Shown: positions 1 through 7,717, counted from the stretch's first letter. The stretch: DNA of 9,876 nt from Caryophanales bacterium UBA4869 (GCA_002399505.1 DHDT01000019.1:37321-47196), one strand, 5' to 3'. Numbers and translations are program-made. The notes: generated from the sequence alone by a model not told the origin.

Positions 1-2
1 TA

Positions 3-245
3 ATCGGATTTATCCTGGAATTAAATCTAGTCGGAAAATTCGATGGCATGGTGACCGCTTTTCTCAGTGTCTTCATCATCGGCCTTATCGGTTATTTAGT
101 AGTAAGAGTTGTCTATAATGTCACTAAAAACGATAACACCATCAAAGACAAGACTATTCGCTGTCCTTACTGCCAGAGCATCAATGACGAAGATGCCGTC
201 TACTGCAAAAAGTGCGGAAAGAAACTGAAAGAAGAACAAAAATAA
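3..245 (+). CDS. Small membrane protein with C-terminal zinc ribbon, 5' end outside the window
   Basis: The reading frame is open from the first bases of the window to a TAA stop at 243-245. An internal ATG at 48 exists but has no Shine-Dalgarno sequence before it, and the upstream codons read as plausible hydrophobic protein, so I treat the gene as running in from the left. The visible part has one membrane segment (about residues 17-38 of the visible part, rich in V, I, L and F), then a short basic linker. It ends in a zinc ribbon of the form CPYC-N13-CKKC followed by a lysine-rich tail. Such zinc ribbons are common at the ends of small Firmicute membrane proteins and bind one zinc ion structurally; the function is unknown. 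A strong hairpin terminator follows directly. I am sure of the ribbon and the stop, less so of the start and role. Confidence 0.7.
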   Translation: MGFILELNLVGKFDGMVTAFLSVFIIGLIGYLVVRVVYNVTKNDNTIKDKTIRCPYCQSINDEDAVYCKKCGKKLKEEQK

Positions 246-273
246 AATACACGCCCCCGGGCGTGTATTTTTA
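244..273. terminator. Bidirectional rho-independent terminator between convergent genes
   Basis: A perfect 12-bp stem pairs 244-255 with 260-271 around a 4-base loop, with a GC-rich upper half (CACGCCC/GGGCGTG). On the plus strand it ends in a T run at 268-272. On the minus strand the A-rich stretch at 237-247 gives a broken T tract after the same stem. It lies just after the stop of the zinc-ribbon gene and 25 bases past the stop of the convergent glycosyltransferase gene, so it can serve both. Confidence 0.85.
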
Positions 274-298
274 CATTGCTGTTCTTAGATATAAGTTG

Positions 299-1258
299 TT
301 ATTTGTCTTCCTGACGATAAACCTTGTCTATTATGAATGTTGGCCGTCCTCTGGTATTAATCAAAATGTTGTGCTCATATAGAGCGAGGATTCCTAAAGT
401 GAAGACGATGATTCCAACACCTAGGAAGATAAAACTGATGATCATGAAGACTGTCACTGCACTGTAGGGAAGAATGACGTTGCATAAACCTAGAATATAG
501 ATGATAAGCAGGGCCAAAGAGGAAACGGAGAAGAATCCTGTCATCACACTGCCGGCGATAATAGGCGTATATAGAGGATGACTGGTTCCGCTTGAGATGT
601 TATCAAAGGCGTAGTTTACCATCTTCTTTAAATTGTATTTTGATGTTCCTGCCTGTCTCTTTTCTCTCGAGAAATCAATATGACAGGTCTTCATTCCTAT
701 CAGAGGAATCTCCGTTATGATGAGACGGTCTTTTTCAGGCAGGGAATTTAAGACATCGACAGCTCTTCTTGAGAGGCCACGGAAACAATTGATGTTTTCC
801 GGCAGAACCTTCTTGCCTTCTATCTTGTTGATGAACTTATAGAAGAAACCTGCTGACTTTCTTTTAAACAATGAATCTTCTTTTCTGCTTGTTCGATGAG
901 GAGAGACGACATCAAAGCCATCGGTAAATTTGTCAGCGATCTCTTTCAAAAGAGTAACCGGATCCTGAAGGTCAGAATCCATCATGATGACAAAATCGCC
1001 TTTTGCAGTCACGAGTCCGGCACTGAAGGCTGGATTCTGACCGAAGTTCTTGGCTAAGTTGACGATAGTGATGTCGTTTCTATATGTATATAATTCATGC
1101 ATCACTCTCAAAGTATTGTCATTGGAACCATCATTGACCAAGACAAAGTCGAATTGATAGTCTTTGATGTCTTTGATGACATCATCGACCGCGTCAAAAT
1201 AGAATGGCAAAGACTCTTCTTCGTTATAACAAGGTAAGATAACACTGATTCTTTTCAT
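299..1258 (-). CDS. Family 2 glycosyltransferase, GtrB/DPM1-like (polyprenyl-phosphate sugar transferase)
   Basis: The protein has 319 residues. The N-terminal GT-A domain shows the family signature in order: ILPCYNEEE at 7-15, VNDGSNDNT at 41-49, NLAKNFGQNPAFSAG at 67-81, and the metal-binding DSD in MMDSDLQDP at 92-100. Later come the acceptor-side RQAGTSKYNLKK (201-212) and two C-terminal membrane segments (about 231-256 and 265-293) before a short cytosolic tail with RGRPTFII. This is the layout of GtrB and similar enzymes, which move a hexose from a nucleotide sugar to undecaprenyl phosphate on the inner membrane face for wall or surface glycan modification. Donor and acceptor are inferred. 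A GTG at 1264 gives two extra residues but lies inside the AAAGAGGTG ribosome site, so ATG at 1258 is the better start. It is divergent from the family 3 glycosidase; no flippase or GtrA-like partner is visible. Confidence 0.85.
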   Translation of the reverse strand: MKRISVILPCYNEEESLPFYFDAVDDVIKDIKDYQFDFVLVNDGSNDNTLRVMHELYTYRNDITIVNLAKNFGQNPAFSAGLVTAKGDFVIMMDSDLQDPVTLLKEIADKFTDGFDVVSPHRTSRKEDSLFKRKSAGFFYKFINKIEGKKVLPENINCFRGLSRRAVDVLNSLPEKDRLIITEIPLIGMKTCHIDFSREKRQAGTSKYNLKKMVNYAFDNISSGTSHPLYTPIIAGSVMTGFFSVSSLALLIIYILGLCNVILPYSAVTVFMIISFIFLGVGIIVFTLGILALYEHNILINTRGRPTFIIDKVYRQEDK

Positions 1259-1285
1259 TTGCACCTCTTTAGATAAGTCACATAA

Positions 1286-1343
1286 TTTATATTAATTATA
1301 AGACATTCGCTGGTGTTTTTGGTTAAAATACTAAAAGCGAGGT
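1286..1343. promoter_or_regulatory. AT-rich divergent promoter region (glycosyltransferase / glycosidase)
   Basis: About 90 bases separate the two divergent starts. On the minus strand a perfect TATAAT lies at 1300-1295, and a TATAAA at 1291-1286, but neither has a convincing -35 box. On the plus strand TAAAAT at 1324-1329 lies 20 bases before the glycosidase ATG, with the ribosome site GAGGT at 1339-1343. Both promoters must lie in this gap, but I cannot fix them precisely. Confidence 0.35.
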
Positions 1344-1349
1344 ATTTGT

Positions 1350-3740
1350 ATGAATAAAGAGGAACAAGATAATAACGACCTGACTTTAGAAGAAAAGGCC
1401 AGTTTTTTACGAGGAGTCGGTAATTGGAATACCTATTCAGTGGAAAGAAAGAACATCAAATCAGTCAGAATGAGCGATGGTCCTATCGGTGTCAGAAAAG
1501 AAAAAGTCTCAGACGGAAAACCTCTTTCCGAGGCCAAAGTCTCTGTCTGCATGCCTAGCGGTGCTCTCCTTTGTTCTTCGTTTGACAGAAAACTCGCTTA
1601 TGAGTTTGGTAAGACTCTAGGAGAAGAAAGCAAAGCCTATGCTGTCAATATCCTTTTAGGGCCGGCCATCAACATCAAAAGATCTCCTTTGGGTGGAAGA
1701 GGATTTGAGTATTACAGCGAAGACCCACTTCTGGCCGGAACTATGGGGAGTTCATATATCAACGGACTTCAAAGCCAGGGTATCGGAGCCTCTTTGAAAC
1801 ATTATTGCTGCAACTCCCAGGAGACTGGTCGAATGAATATCGACGAGATTATCGATTATCGTGCTCTGCATGAAATCTATCTCAAGGCCTTTGAAATAGC
1901 CGTCAAGAAAAGTCAGCCATATACTGTCATGGTCAGCTATAACAAAGTGAATGGCTTCCATACGACTGAAAGCCAGGAGCTACTGACAGACATTCTCCGT
2001 ACAGACTGGGGCTATAAAGGAGTCACTATCTCTGACTGGGGTGCTGTTTTTGATCCTATAGCATCTGTTAAAGCCGGCTTAGATATAGAGATGCCCTGTG
2101 ATCATTATTATCACTATCAAAAAGTGCTTGAGGAAATAAGAAAAGACAAAGACTTTGAACATAAGGCCGATGAATCTGTTTCCAGAATCATCGAATTGAA
2201 TAATCGCTGTTCTTCTCTTGAAGAGACTGGCTATGATTTTGAAAAAGACCATCAGTTTTCCAAAGAAGCAGCCTGTGATTCTATCATCCTGTTAAAGAAT
2301 GAAAAAGTCCTTCCTTTAAAGAAGAATGAAAGTCTTGCCATCATCGGACCTTTTGCCGCCAATCCTAGATATCAGGGCGGTGGAAGCTCTCATATAACCA
2401 GTTATAAAGAACCTTCTTTTTTAGAGACTGTATCTAAGAACGGAGAATATGACTATATCTTTGCTCAGGGATATGACCTCGTTGATGAAAAAAATGAAAA
2501 CGGACTGGAACCAGCCGTCAAGGCATCCAAAGGAAAAGACAAAGTCATCATATTCTTGGGAATACCGGAGACTTTGGAATCAGAAGGCATTGAAAGAGCA
2601 TCGATGTCTCTTCCTGATAATCAGTTGAAACTAGTTAAAGAGATATCTAAAGTCAACAAGAACATCATTGTCGTTTTAATGAACGGCGGTCCTCTGGGGA
2701 TGCCTTTTGTCTCTGATGTTGCCGCTATCTTAGAAACCTATCTTGGAGGAGAGGCTGTCAATGAGGCTATCTATGATATTCTGACTGGCAAAGTAAATCC
2801 TTCCGGACATCTGGCTGAGACTTTCCCTCTTGAGTGCACAGATAATCCCTCTTCTCCATACTTCCCCGGCGATCACTTCAATGTTCAGTATAAGGAGAGT
2901 ATCTATGTCGGTTATCGTTATTACACTACGGCCTGTAAGAAAGTCCTCTATCCTTTTGGATATGGACTTTCTTATTCTGAATTTGCTTTCTCTGACCTTG
3001 CTGTCATTAAGACAAATGACAGTTATCAGGTTAAGTTCAAAGTCCTGAATAAGAGCGATGTGGTCGGAAAAGCCGTACCTCAGATTTATATTGGCAAACC
3101 TTCCGACATCATTTTCAATGCCAAGAGAGAACTGTGCGGATATGAAAAAGTAGAATTACAGCCAGGAGAAGAAAAAGAGATAATCATTGATATACCATCT
3201 TATTTCTTCACCTATTTCAATATCAGAGAAAACAGAGAAGTAAGTCTGTTTGGAAAATATGTCATTTCTTTAGGATATGATGTTGATACGATTGTGGAAT
3301 CAAAGGAAATCGAATATAAAGGAACAAATCTTGAGTCTCCTTATGACAGGAATAAAATCGACTCCTATTTTAAAGCTGATATATCTGCTATCGATGATGA
3401 AACATTCAAATGCCTGTTTAAAGATGGAACCTATAAATTATCATTAAAAGACGGAGCAAATGGTTTTGATACTTCTTTCAGACAGGCCGCTTTGAAAGGA
3501 TCAAAAGGTGCTAAAGCCTTTATTAAGATCATGTCTTCTGTCAAAGGAATAAAAGACAACAAGACTGTCTTTGAGAGCATGCTTGATGCTCCGGTTCGTT
3601 TCTTCATCTATTTGATTCCTGCCTTAGCCGGAAAGAATGAGAAACATATCTATGCTGTCTTAAATGATCATTTCTGGCTGTATCATCTAGTCAGATTCTT
3701 TTTAATTGTCTCAAAGAGTGCAAAAGACCTGTTAGAATAA
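1350..3740 (+). CDS. Glycoside hydrolase family 3, beta-glucosidase type, cytoplasmic
   Basis: The protein has 796 residues, no signal peptide, and the usual family 3 domain order. The N-terminal barrel (about 10-280) has MSDGPIGVR (41-49), GRGFEYYSEDP (117-127), the substrate-binding KH at 150-151, and the catalytic nucleophile D229 in ISDWGA. The alpha/beta sandwich domain (about 305-490) has SIILLKNE, a glycine-rich GGGSS loop, and ESEGIER at 410-416, where E412 is the likely acid/base; the usual Asp-Arg pair reads Glu-Arg. A fibronectin-like domain follows, with YPFGYGLSYS at 534-543. A further tail of about 130 residues (665-796) holds FESMLDAPVRFF and two short hydrophobic stretches, an extension seen in some Firmicute members. 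It probably hydrolyses beta-linked gluco- or xylo-oligosaccharides taken up by the cell; exact substrate unknown. Start: ATG at 1350 with GAGGT 7 bases before. No clear terminator follows. Confidence 0.9.
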   Translation: MNKEEQDNNDLTLEEKASFLRGVGNWNTYSVERKNIKSVRMSDGPIGVRKEKVSDGKPLSEAKVSVCMPSGALLCSSFDRKLAYEFGKTLGEESKAYAVNILLGPAINIKRSPLGGRGFEYYSEDPLLAGTMGSSYINGLQSQGIGASLKHYCCNSQETGRMNIDEIIDYRALHEIYLKAFEIAVKKSQPYTVMVSYNKVNGFHTTESQELLTDILRTDWGYKGVTISDWGAVFDPIASVKAGLDIEMPCDHYYHYQKVLEEIRKDKDFEHKADESVSRIIELNNRCSSLEETGYDFEKDHQFSKEAACDSIILLKNEKVLPLKKNESLAIIGPFAANPRYQGGGSSHITSYKEPSFLETVSKNGEYDYIFAQGYDLVDEKNENGLEPAVKASKGKDKVIIFLGIPETLESEGIERASMSLPDNQLKLVKEISKVNKNIIVVLMNGGPLGMPFVSDVAAILETYLGGEAVNEAIYDILTGKVNPSGHLAETFPLECTDNPSSPYFPGDHFNVQYKESIYVGYRYYTTACKKVLYPFGYGLSYSEFAFSDLAVIKTNDSYQVKFKVLNKSDVVGKAVPQIYIGKPSDIIFNAKRELCGYEKVELQPGEEKEIIIDIPSYFFTYFNIRENREVSLFGKYVISLGYDVDTIVESKEIEYKGTNLESPYDRNKIDSYFKADISAIDDETFKCLFKDGTYKLSLKDGANGFDTSFRQAALKGSKGAKAFIKIMSSVKGIKDNKTVFESMLDAPVRFFIYLIPALAGKNEKHIYAVLNDHFWLYHLVRFFLIVSKSAKDLLE

Positions 3741-3788
3741 CTTCTTCTTCTTTCTTTTAAAAAAGGAAGCGAGAAATGACATACACGC

Positions 3789-3840
3789 TTGACACATTCC
3801 AAAATAGTTCTTGTAACTAGTCTGTTTTCTGTGGTATAGT
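3789..3840 (+). promoter_or_regulatory. rpmE promoter(s)
   Basis: TATAGT at 3835-3840 is preceded by TGG, making an extended -10 box, with TTGTAA at 3811-3816 as a -35 box (18-base spacer). A perfect TTGACA at 3789-3794 lies upstream with TGTAAC (3812-3817) at 17 bases, a possible second, overlapping promoter. The extended -10 box predicts a start near 3845-3848. Confidence 0.65.
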
Positions 3841-3843
3841 AAA

Positions 3844-3895
3844 CATCGCTTATCGCGCTTTTCCATGCGATGAGCCGCGAAGAATGATAGGAGGT
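3844..3895 (+). promoter_or_regulatory. Structured rpmE leader with possible pseudoknot next to the ribosome site
   Basis: CATCGC at 3844-3849 is the exact complement of GCGATG at 3867-3872. TCGCG at 3853-3857 is the exact complement of CGCGA at 3876-3880. The two helices interleave, so they either form an H-type pseudoknot or compete. The second helix ends 8 bases before the AGGAGGT ribosome site (3889-3895). Genes for L31 are known in several bacterial groups to carry autoregulatory leaders; whether this one belongs to a described class cannot be told from the sequence alone. Confidence 0.4.
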
Positions 3896-3904
3896 CTTCA
3901 CACT

Positions 3905-4141
3905 ATGAAAAAGGAAATTCATCCGAAATACTATCGTACTAAGGTTACCTGCATGACTTGCGGAAATACCTTCGAGACTGGTTCTACTGTCCCGGAAATC
4001 AAGGTTGATACTTGCTCTAACTGCCATTCTTTCTATACCGGAAAGTTATCATTCACTGCCGATACCGGCCGTGTTGCTAAGTTCCGTAAGAAGGCTGCTA
4101 TCACTGAAGCCAAAATGGCTGAGAAGAATACTACTAAGTAA
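3905..4141 (+). CDS. rpmE: 50S ribosomal protein L31, zinc-binding type
   Basis: The protein has 78 residues and fits L31 end to end: MKKEIHPKYYRTKVTC at the start, CGNTFETGST, then CSNCHSFYTGK and DTGRVAKFRKK. The four zinc cysteines are present as C16-M-T-C19 and C37-S-N-C40, so this is the zinc-containing form rather than the cysteine-free form many bacteria switch to under zinc limitation. HSF replaces the more usual HPF after the second cysteine pair. L31 sits on the large subunit and bridges to the small subunit head. An upstream in-frame ATG at 3884 overlaps the AGGAGGT ribosome site (3889-3895), which lies 9 bases before ATG 3905, so 3905 is the start. The gene is a single transcription unit with its own promoter and terminator. 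Confidence 0.97.
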   Translation: MKKEIHPKYYRTKVTCMTCGNTFETGSTVPEIKVDTCSNCHSFYTGKLSFTADTGRVAKFRKKAAITEAKMAEKNTTK

Positions 4142-4157
4142 TAGAACAACATAAAAC

Positions 4158-4186
4158 AGGGGTCCTTAATCAGGATCCCTTTTTTC
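4158..4186 (+). terminator. Rho-independent terminator of rpmE
   Basis: A 9-bp stem (4158-4166 with 4172-4180, one G-T pair) around a 5-base loop runs into a T6 tract at 4180-4185. It lies 17 bases past the rpmE stop and separates rpmE from the next gene. Confidence 0.9.
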
Positions 4187-4212
4187 TTGTCTTCTTTATA
4201 GGTGAGAAAACG

Positions 4213-4220
4213 TATAAAAT
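4213..4220 (+). promoter_or_regulatory. -10 box abutting the start of the next gene (possible leaderless mRNA)
   Basis: TATAAAAT at 4213-4220 ends only 5 bases before ATG 4226, so a normal transcription start would fall on or next to the start codon. The only Shine-Dalgarno-like run, AGGTGAG at 4200-4206, is 19 bases from the ATG, too far to act in the usual way. No good -35 box is seen at 17 bases. Confidence 0.35.
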
Positions 4221-4225
4221 AATAG

Positions 4226-7200
4226 ATGATGAAAGCAGAACAGAATAATTATGTTCATTTTGACTATTTAGATCTTCTGACTCTTGTCAAAAGCGGTCTT
4301 TCTTATGAGTACAATAAAAAAGATGAAGACTATAAACAAGAAGAATATACGGCTTTGCTTTCTGGAAACTATCTCAGAGGAAAAGCTGAAAGCTCCTATC
4401 TCTCCCCTTTGTCATTGCTAGATAAAGAATCATTAATCTGTTATCCGATATTTTTCTTAAAACTCAGAGAAAAGAACAACAACTTTTATTATGATGGAAC
4501 TCTTCTTATCATCAACGAATTCGCCAAGAAGATACTTAAGTCAGTCGGTATTGACCTGAGTTTTCTTTATAACGGCGAGAAACTCTGTGACGCTTTTATG
4601 ATTCTAGATTCCTCTTTGGATACGAAGAAACTAAGACATCGCTTTGAAGTCCGCTATCATCGTGTTTATTCTAGTGAAAATTCAATTACTGCCAATACGC
4701 TTTTTCCTCTGATCGATTCTTTTATTGCCGGAAATAAATTGCCTAAGAGATTCTTAGGCCTGTCTTCTTATCTTTTGGATAATGCAGTAGAAAAGAAGAT
4801 TGACAAGACTTTAAAGAACAGCTTCTTTTCTGAGTCTTATCGTTCCATGAAAAGATGTGATAACTATGGTGGATCCCGAGTCAGTTATCATAATGACTTT
4901 ATCAGAACTGATTATCTGAATAGATTTTTCAGCAACGCACTTTTAAAGAATAAAAGAATTCTTCTAATTCTTCCTGATAACGATAGCAAGAACCAAACAG
5001 TAGACTTTTTAAAAGAAAACAATTTGTTTTCTATCAGCAGGGATTTCAATGATATAGAACCTAGTTTATTGCCCGTGTTAAAAAGAGAAATTTCTCTTTT
5101 GTCAATCGATGACAAAAAGGCTCTTTGGAATGTCAGAGAAAACGAACAAAGGTATTTGGGTTTAGGAAGAAAAAGGAATGAAGCCTTTGGCTATCTGACA
5201 CAGGTTTTTGACAACGATGTCTATAAGGCTCTGGAAAGCCCGGCTTATACTTATGATCTAGACGTATCTGATTACAAATATGATGACTATAACGCTGATC
5301 GTCTTTTTCTTTCTTCTTTGGATAAATATCCTTCTGTTCTTCTTTCTTCATTAAATAAGCATCCCTATTTTGGATTGACCGTCACTTCAAAAAGAGAGAA
5401 CTATGATACTCTTTTAGTCACCTTGATAAGATGTCAGAAACAGCTTAAGGCTTTTCGTTCTCTCCTACTTGAAAAAGAAGTGACTGACTTTTCATTGAAT
5501 GAAATAGACAATTTTAAGAGTTTTGAGAACTACAGCAAGAACATTCAGGTTCTCAGCGGATATAACGGATTCCCGAGGAAGTATTTTAAAATCGAATCAA
5601 AAAAAGAAGAGGAACTCTCTTTGAAAGGCCTGAAGACCATGTTTCAGGCTGTTTCCTCAACCAGACTTCTGATTGGAGACTTGTGCATCAGTTCTATTTA
5701 CCAGGCAAATCTTCAAGAGATCATGAATGATTATAATAAAGGCGGTTTCTTTGCTCATAGGAAAGCAAAAAAACTTTTGATTTCCTATATGAAGGCAAAG
5801 AAACATCCTGACATAAAGACTCTGACTCGCATATTGAATACTTATTTAAATGCTTTAACTTTATTGCGGGAGAAAATGCCTTTATATATTCAGGTATACG
5901 GAGATACAGTCAAGACGATGAATGGTGTAGTCGAGATTGAAAGCAATACTGCCTATCTTCATGAGTTTAATCAGAGAAGCAAAGAAGATTCCGCTTTTAA
6001 TTTAGATAATCCTCTGATTAAGAAAGCCTTAAGAGACAAGGAATTCCGCTTATCCTTGATTAAAGACTGTCAGGAATTAGATGCACAGTATTTAGCTTTA
6101 AAGAAGAGCATCAATGCCTATATCGGTTTCTTTGCTGATGAAAAGAATCCTTTTATGGATATGAAGTTCGATGAGATAAAACAGATTTTCATCATTAAGA
6201 ATGCCGGTAGATATTCTGAATTCAGGGATTATTCAGATTTTAACAGAGAACTTCAGAAGGCATCTGTTCTTCTCCAACTGACGGTCAGGAAATATCTGAT
6301 TGAAGAAAGAGGAATGAAAGATTTCAAGAATGAATATCTTTCATCTCTCTTTAACAGCATTTATAAAGACGGAAAATCTAAATTCGATGAATTCCAAGAT
6401 CATTACCAGGAAAGCCGTATTAAATATCAGGCCGGTTTACATCATCTTCTTCCTCTTGAGAGAAACTATCGTCTTTCTCAGATCAACAAACTTATATCAT
6501 CTGATATTAAAACCAGTCAGTTCTCTGATCTCTATCAGAGAGTAAGGCACGAAATCAAAGAAGGAAGAATGAATAAGGAAACGCTGGATGACTCTTATTC
6601 TATCTACAGTTCTTTATATCCTATCACTTATGTTACTATCGACAATATCGGTCATGTGCCAAGTGAATGCTATGATCTGGCTCTTCTTTTTGACTCGAAG
6701 AAAGCAGATGCCCTACATCTGATGGGATGCATAAACGCCGTCAAAGAAGTTATTTTCTTCAATCACCACGATGATAACGATCTTCGCATACAAGGCTATC
6801 CGGAAGTTATGCTCAGCAAAGCCAACATCTTCGGCAAATATTTCTCTTATTCATCTCTTCCTACCGATTTAGTCAATGATATCGAAAAGGAATTTGAGAA
6901 GAAGAAACATCACGTTGTTCTTGATGATACAAGGTTTCCAATCTGTGTCACAGATTCAAAGAAAGAACACACTTTTGCTTTTCTTCCCGATGTATTGATA
7001 CCTGAAAAGCTCAGTAAAGAAACCAGGACAGAATTAAGAGAATACTTAGTTGCCGCCTATAATCTAGACTTAATGATATTGGATACTTTCGCTTTTGCCT
7101 TTAATCCCGAAAAGGAAATAGACAGTCTTCTTTCCGATGAAGAGAAAATCTATAAGATCCATGAGTCTACTCCTTCTTCGGAACTGATATTCACTAAAGA

Positions 7201-7717
7201 AGACCCAGAAGTCGTCTACTTGAAAGAGATAAAGAAAATCAAAAAGAGCTTTTCAGCATGTCTGACCAGAGAAAAGTTTGAAGAACTGATTTCCAAATAT
7301 CAGTTCGAAGAGGCGTTTTACGGAATCCAGCCGGTTAAGATATCGGTTATCAATTCAATCAATGATGAAAAATTCAACAGCTGGCTAGAGGATAGAATCA
7401 ATGTTGGCTTAGTCTGCAGAAAAGACGGTTTCTATATGGATGTTTCCTTAAGCGAAATCAAATTTCATGTCTCGGATAAAAGCATCAGAACTATCGATGA
7501 AGTCTCGGAGACAGAAATGATGCAGGGAATGAAAGCCTTCATCTTCAATTTCGATTACTTCGATGAAGAGGAATTGAGAAGCGTGATGGCCGGCCTATTA
7601 GGATACGACACCGATGACTCAGAGTTTAATCTTCATTTTGATGATACTGTCAACGTTATGCTTGATAAAAAACTAGTGAGAATAAACGGAGATCGTCTTT
7701 CTATCAGAGTGGATTGA
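4226..7717 (+). CDS. Degenerate SF1 helicase-like protein of the DUF4011/Vsr-like/DUF3320 class, apparently without ATPase motifs
   Basis: The protein has 1163 residues, no signal peptide and no membrane segment. I see no ATPase motif intact, but the order of elements follows the large DUF4011 helicases. Residues 1-200 resemble their N-terminal region (NEFAKKILKSVGIDL at 97-111). At 213-240 NYGGSRVSYHNDFIRT stands where the P-loop should be, followed by KRILLILPDNDSKNQTVDFL (243-262), matching the strand and helix after it. A helical insert fills about 290-790. ECYDLALLFDSKKADAL (814-830) replaces the DEAS-type motif II, and VIFFNHHDDNDLR (842-854) replaces GDPKQLPP. Motifs IV-VI have no room: a Vsr-like fold starts near 879 and ends YNLDLMILDTFAFAFNPEKEIDSLL (945-969) without its acidic residues. 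A DUF3320-like end lies at 1093-1160. The likely role is a non-catalytic scaffold or nucleic acid binder; this is inference. TAG at 4223 fixes the earliest start; no ribosome site is visible. Confidence 0.6.
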   Translation: MMKAEQNNYVHFDYLDLLTLVKSGLSYEYNKKDEDYKQEEYTALLSGNYLRGKAESSYLSPLSLLDKESLICYPIFFLKLREKNNNFYYDGTLLIINEFAKKILKSVGIDLSFLYNGEKLCDAFMILDSSLDTKKLRHRFEVRYHRVYSSENSITANTLFPLIDSFIAGNKLPKRFLGLSSYLLDNAVEKKIDKTLKNSFFSESYRSMKRCDNYGGSRVSYHNDFIRTDYLNRFFSNALLKNKRILLILPDNDSKNQTVDFLKENNLFSISRDFNDIEPSLLPVLKREISLLSIDDKKALWNVRENEQRYLGLGRKRNEAFGYLTQVFDNDVYKALESPAYTYDLDVSDYKYDDYNADRLFLSSLDKYPSVLLSSLNKHPYFGLTVTSKRENYDTLLVTLIRCQKQLKAFRSLLLEKEVTDFSLNEIDNFKSFENYSKNIQVLSGYNGFPRKYFKIESKKEEELSLKGLKTMFQAVSSTRLLIGDLCISSIYQANLQEIMNDYNKGGFFAHRKAKKLLISYMKAKKHPDIKTLTRILNTYLNALTLLREKMPLYIQVYGDTVKTMNGVVEIESNTAYLHEFNQRSKEDSAFNLDNPLIKKALRDKEFRLSLIKDCQELDAQYLALKKSINAYIGFFADEKNPFMDMKFDEIKQIFIIKNAGRYSEFRDYSDFNRELQKASVLLQLTVRKYLIEERGMKDFKNEYLSSLFNSIYKDGKSKFDEFQDHYQESRIKYQAGLHHLLPLERNYRLSQINKLISSDIKTSQFSDLYQRVRHEIKEGRMNKETLDDSYSIYSSLYPITYVTIDNIGHVPSECYDLALLFDSKKADALHLMGCINAVKEVIFFNHHDDNDLRIQGYPEVMLSKANIFGKYFSYSSLPTDLVNDIEKEFEKKKHHVVLDDTRFPICVTDSKKEHTFAFLPDVLIPEKLSKETRTELREYLVAAYNLDLMILDTFAFAFNPEKEIDSLLSDEEKIYKIHESTPSSELIFTKEDPEVVYLKEIKKIKKSFSACLTREKFEELISKYQFEEAFYGIQPVKISVINSINDEKFNSWLEDRINVGLVCRKDGFYMDVSLSEIKFHVSDKSIRTIDEVSETEMMQGMKAFIFNFDYFDEEELRSVMAGLLGYDTDDSEFNLHFDDTVNVMLDKKLVRINGDRLSIRVD

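Noticed and set aside
1262..1264. GTG as the glycosyltransferase start
   Set aside because: It lies inside the AAAGAGGTG ribosome site that serves the ATG at 1258.
3741..3775. CTT-rich run followed by A6 as a terminator for the glycosidase gene
   Set aside because: The two halves do not form a continuous GC-containing stem, and no T tract follows.
3683..4027. Minus-strand open frame of 114 codons across the glycosidase end and rpmE
   Set aside because: It is antisense to two clear genes and to the rpmE promoter, and its product matches nothing.
5133..5351. Minus-strand open frame inside the large gene
   Set aside because: It lacks a ribosome site, is lysine/glutamate-rich by shadowing, and lies within an intact 1163-codon frame.
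6356..6385. GKS in SIYKDGKSKF (residues 711-720) of the large protein as a P-loop
   Set aside because: The first glycine of G-x-x-x-x-G-K-S is missing (Ser711), and the stretch lies in a charged helical insert far from the expected strand-loop-helix.
4226..7717. The large gene as part of a mobile defence island
   Set aside because: No integrase, methylase, toxin or second defence gene is nearby; base composition and codon use look like its ribosomal and metabolic neighbours.
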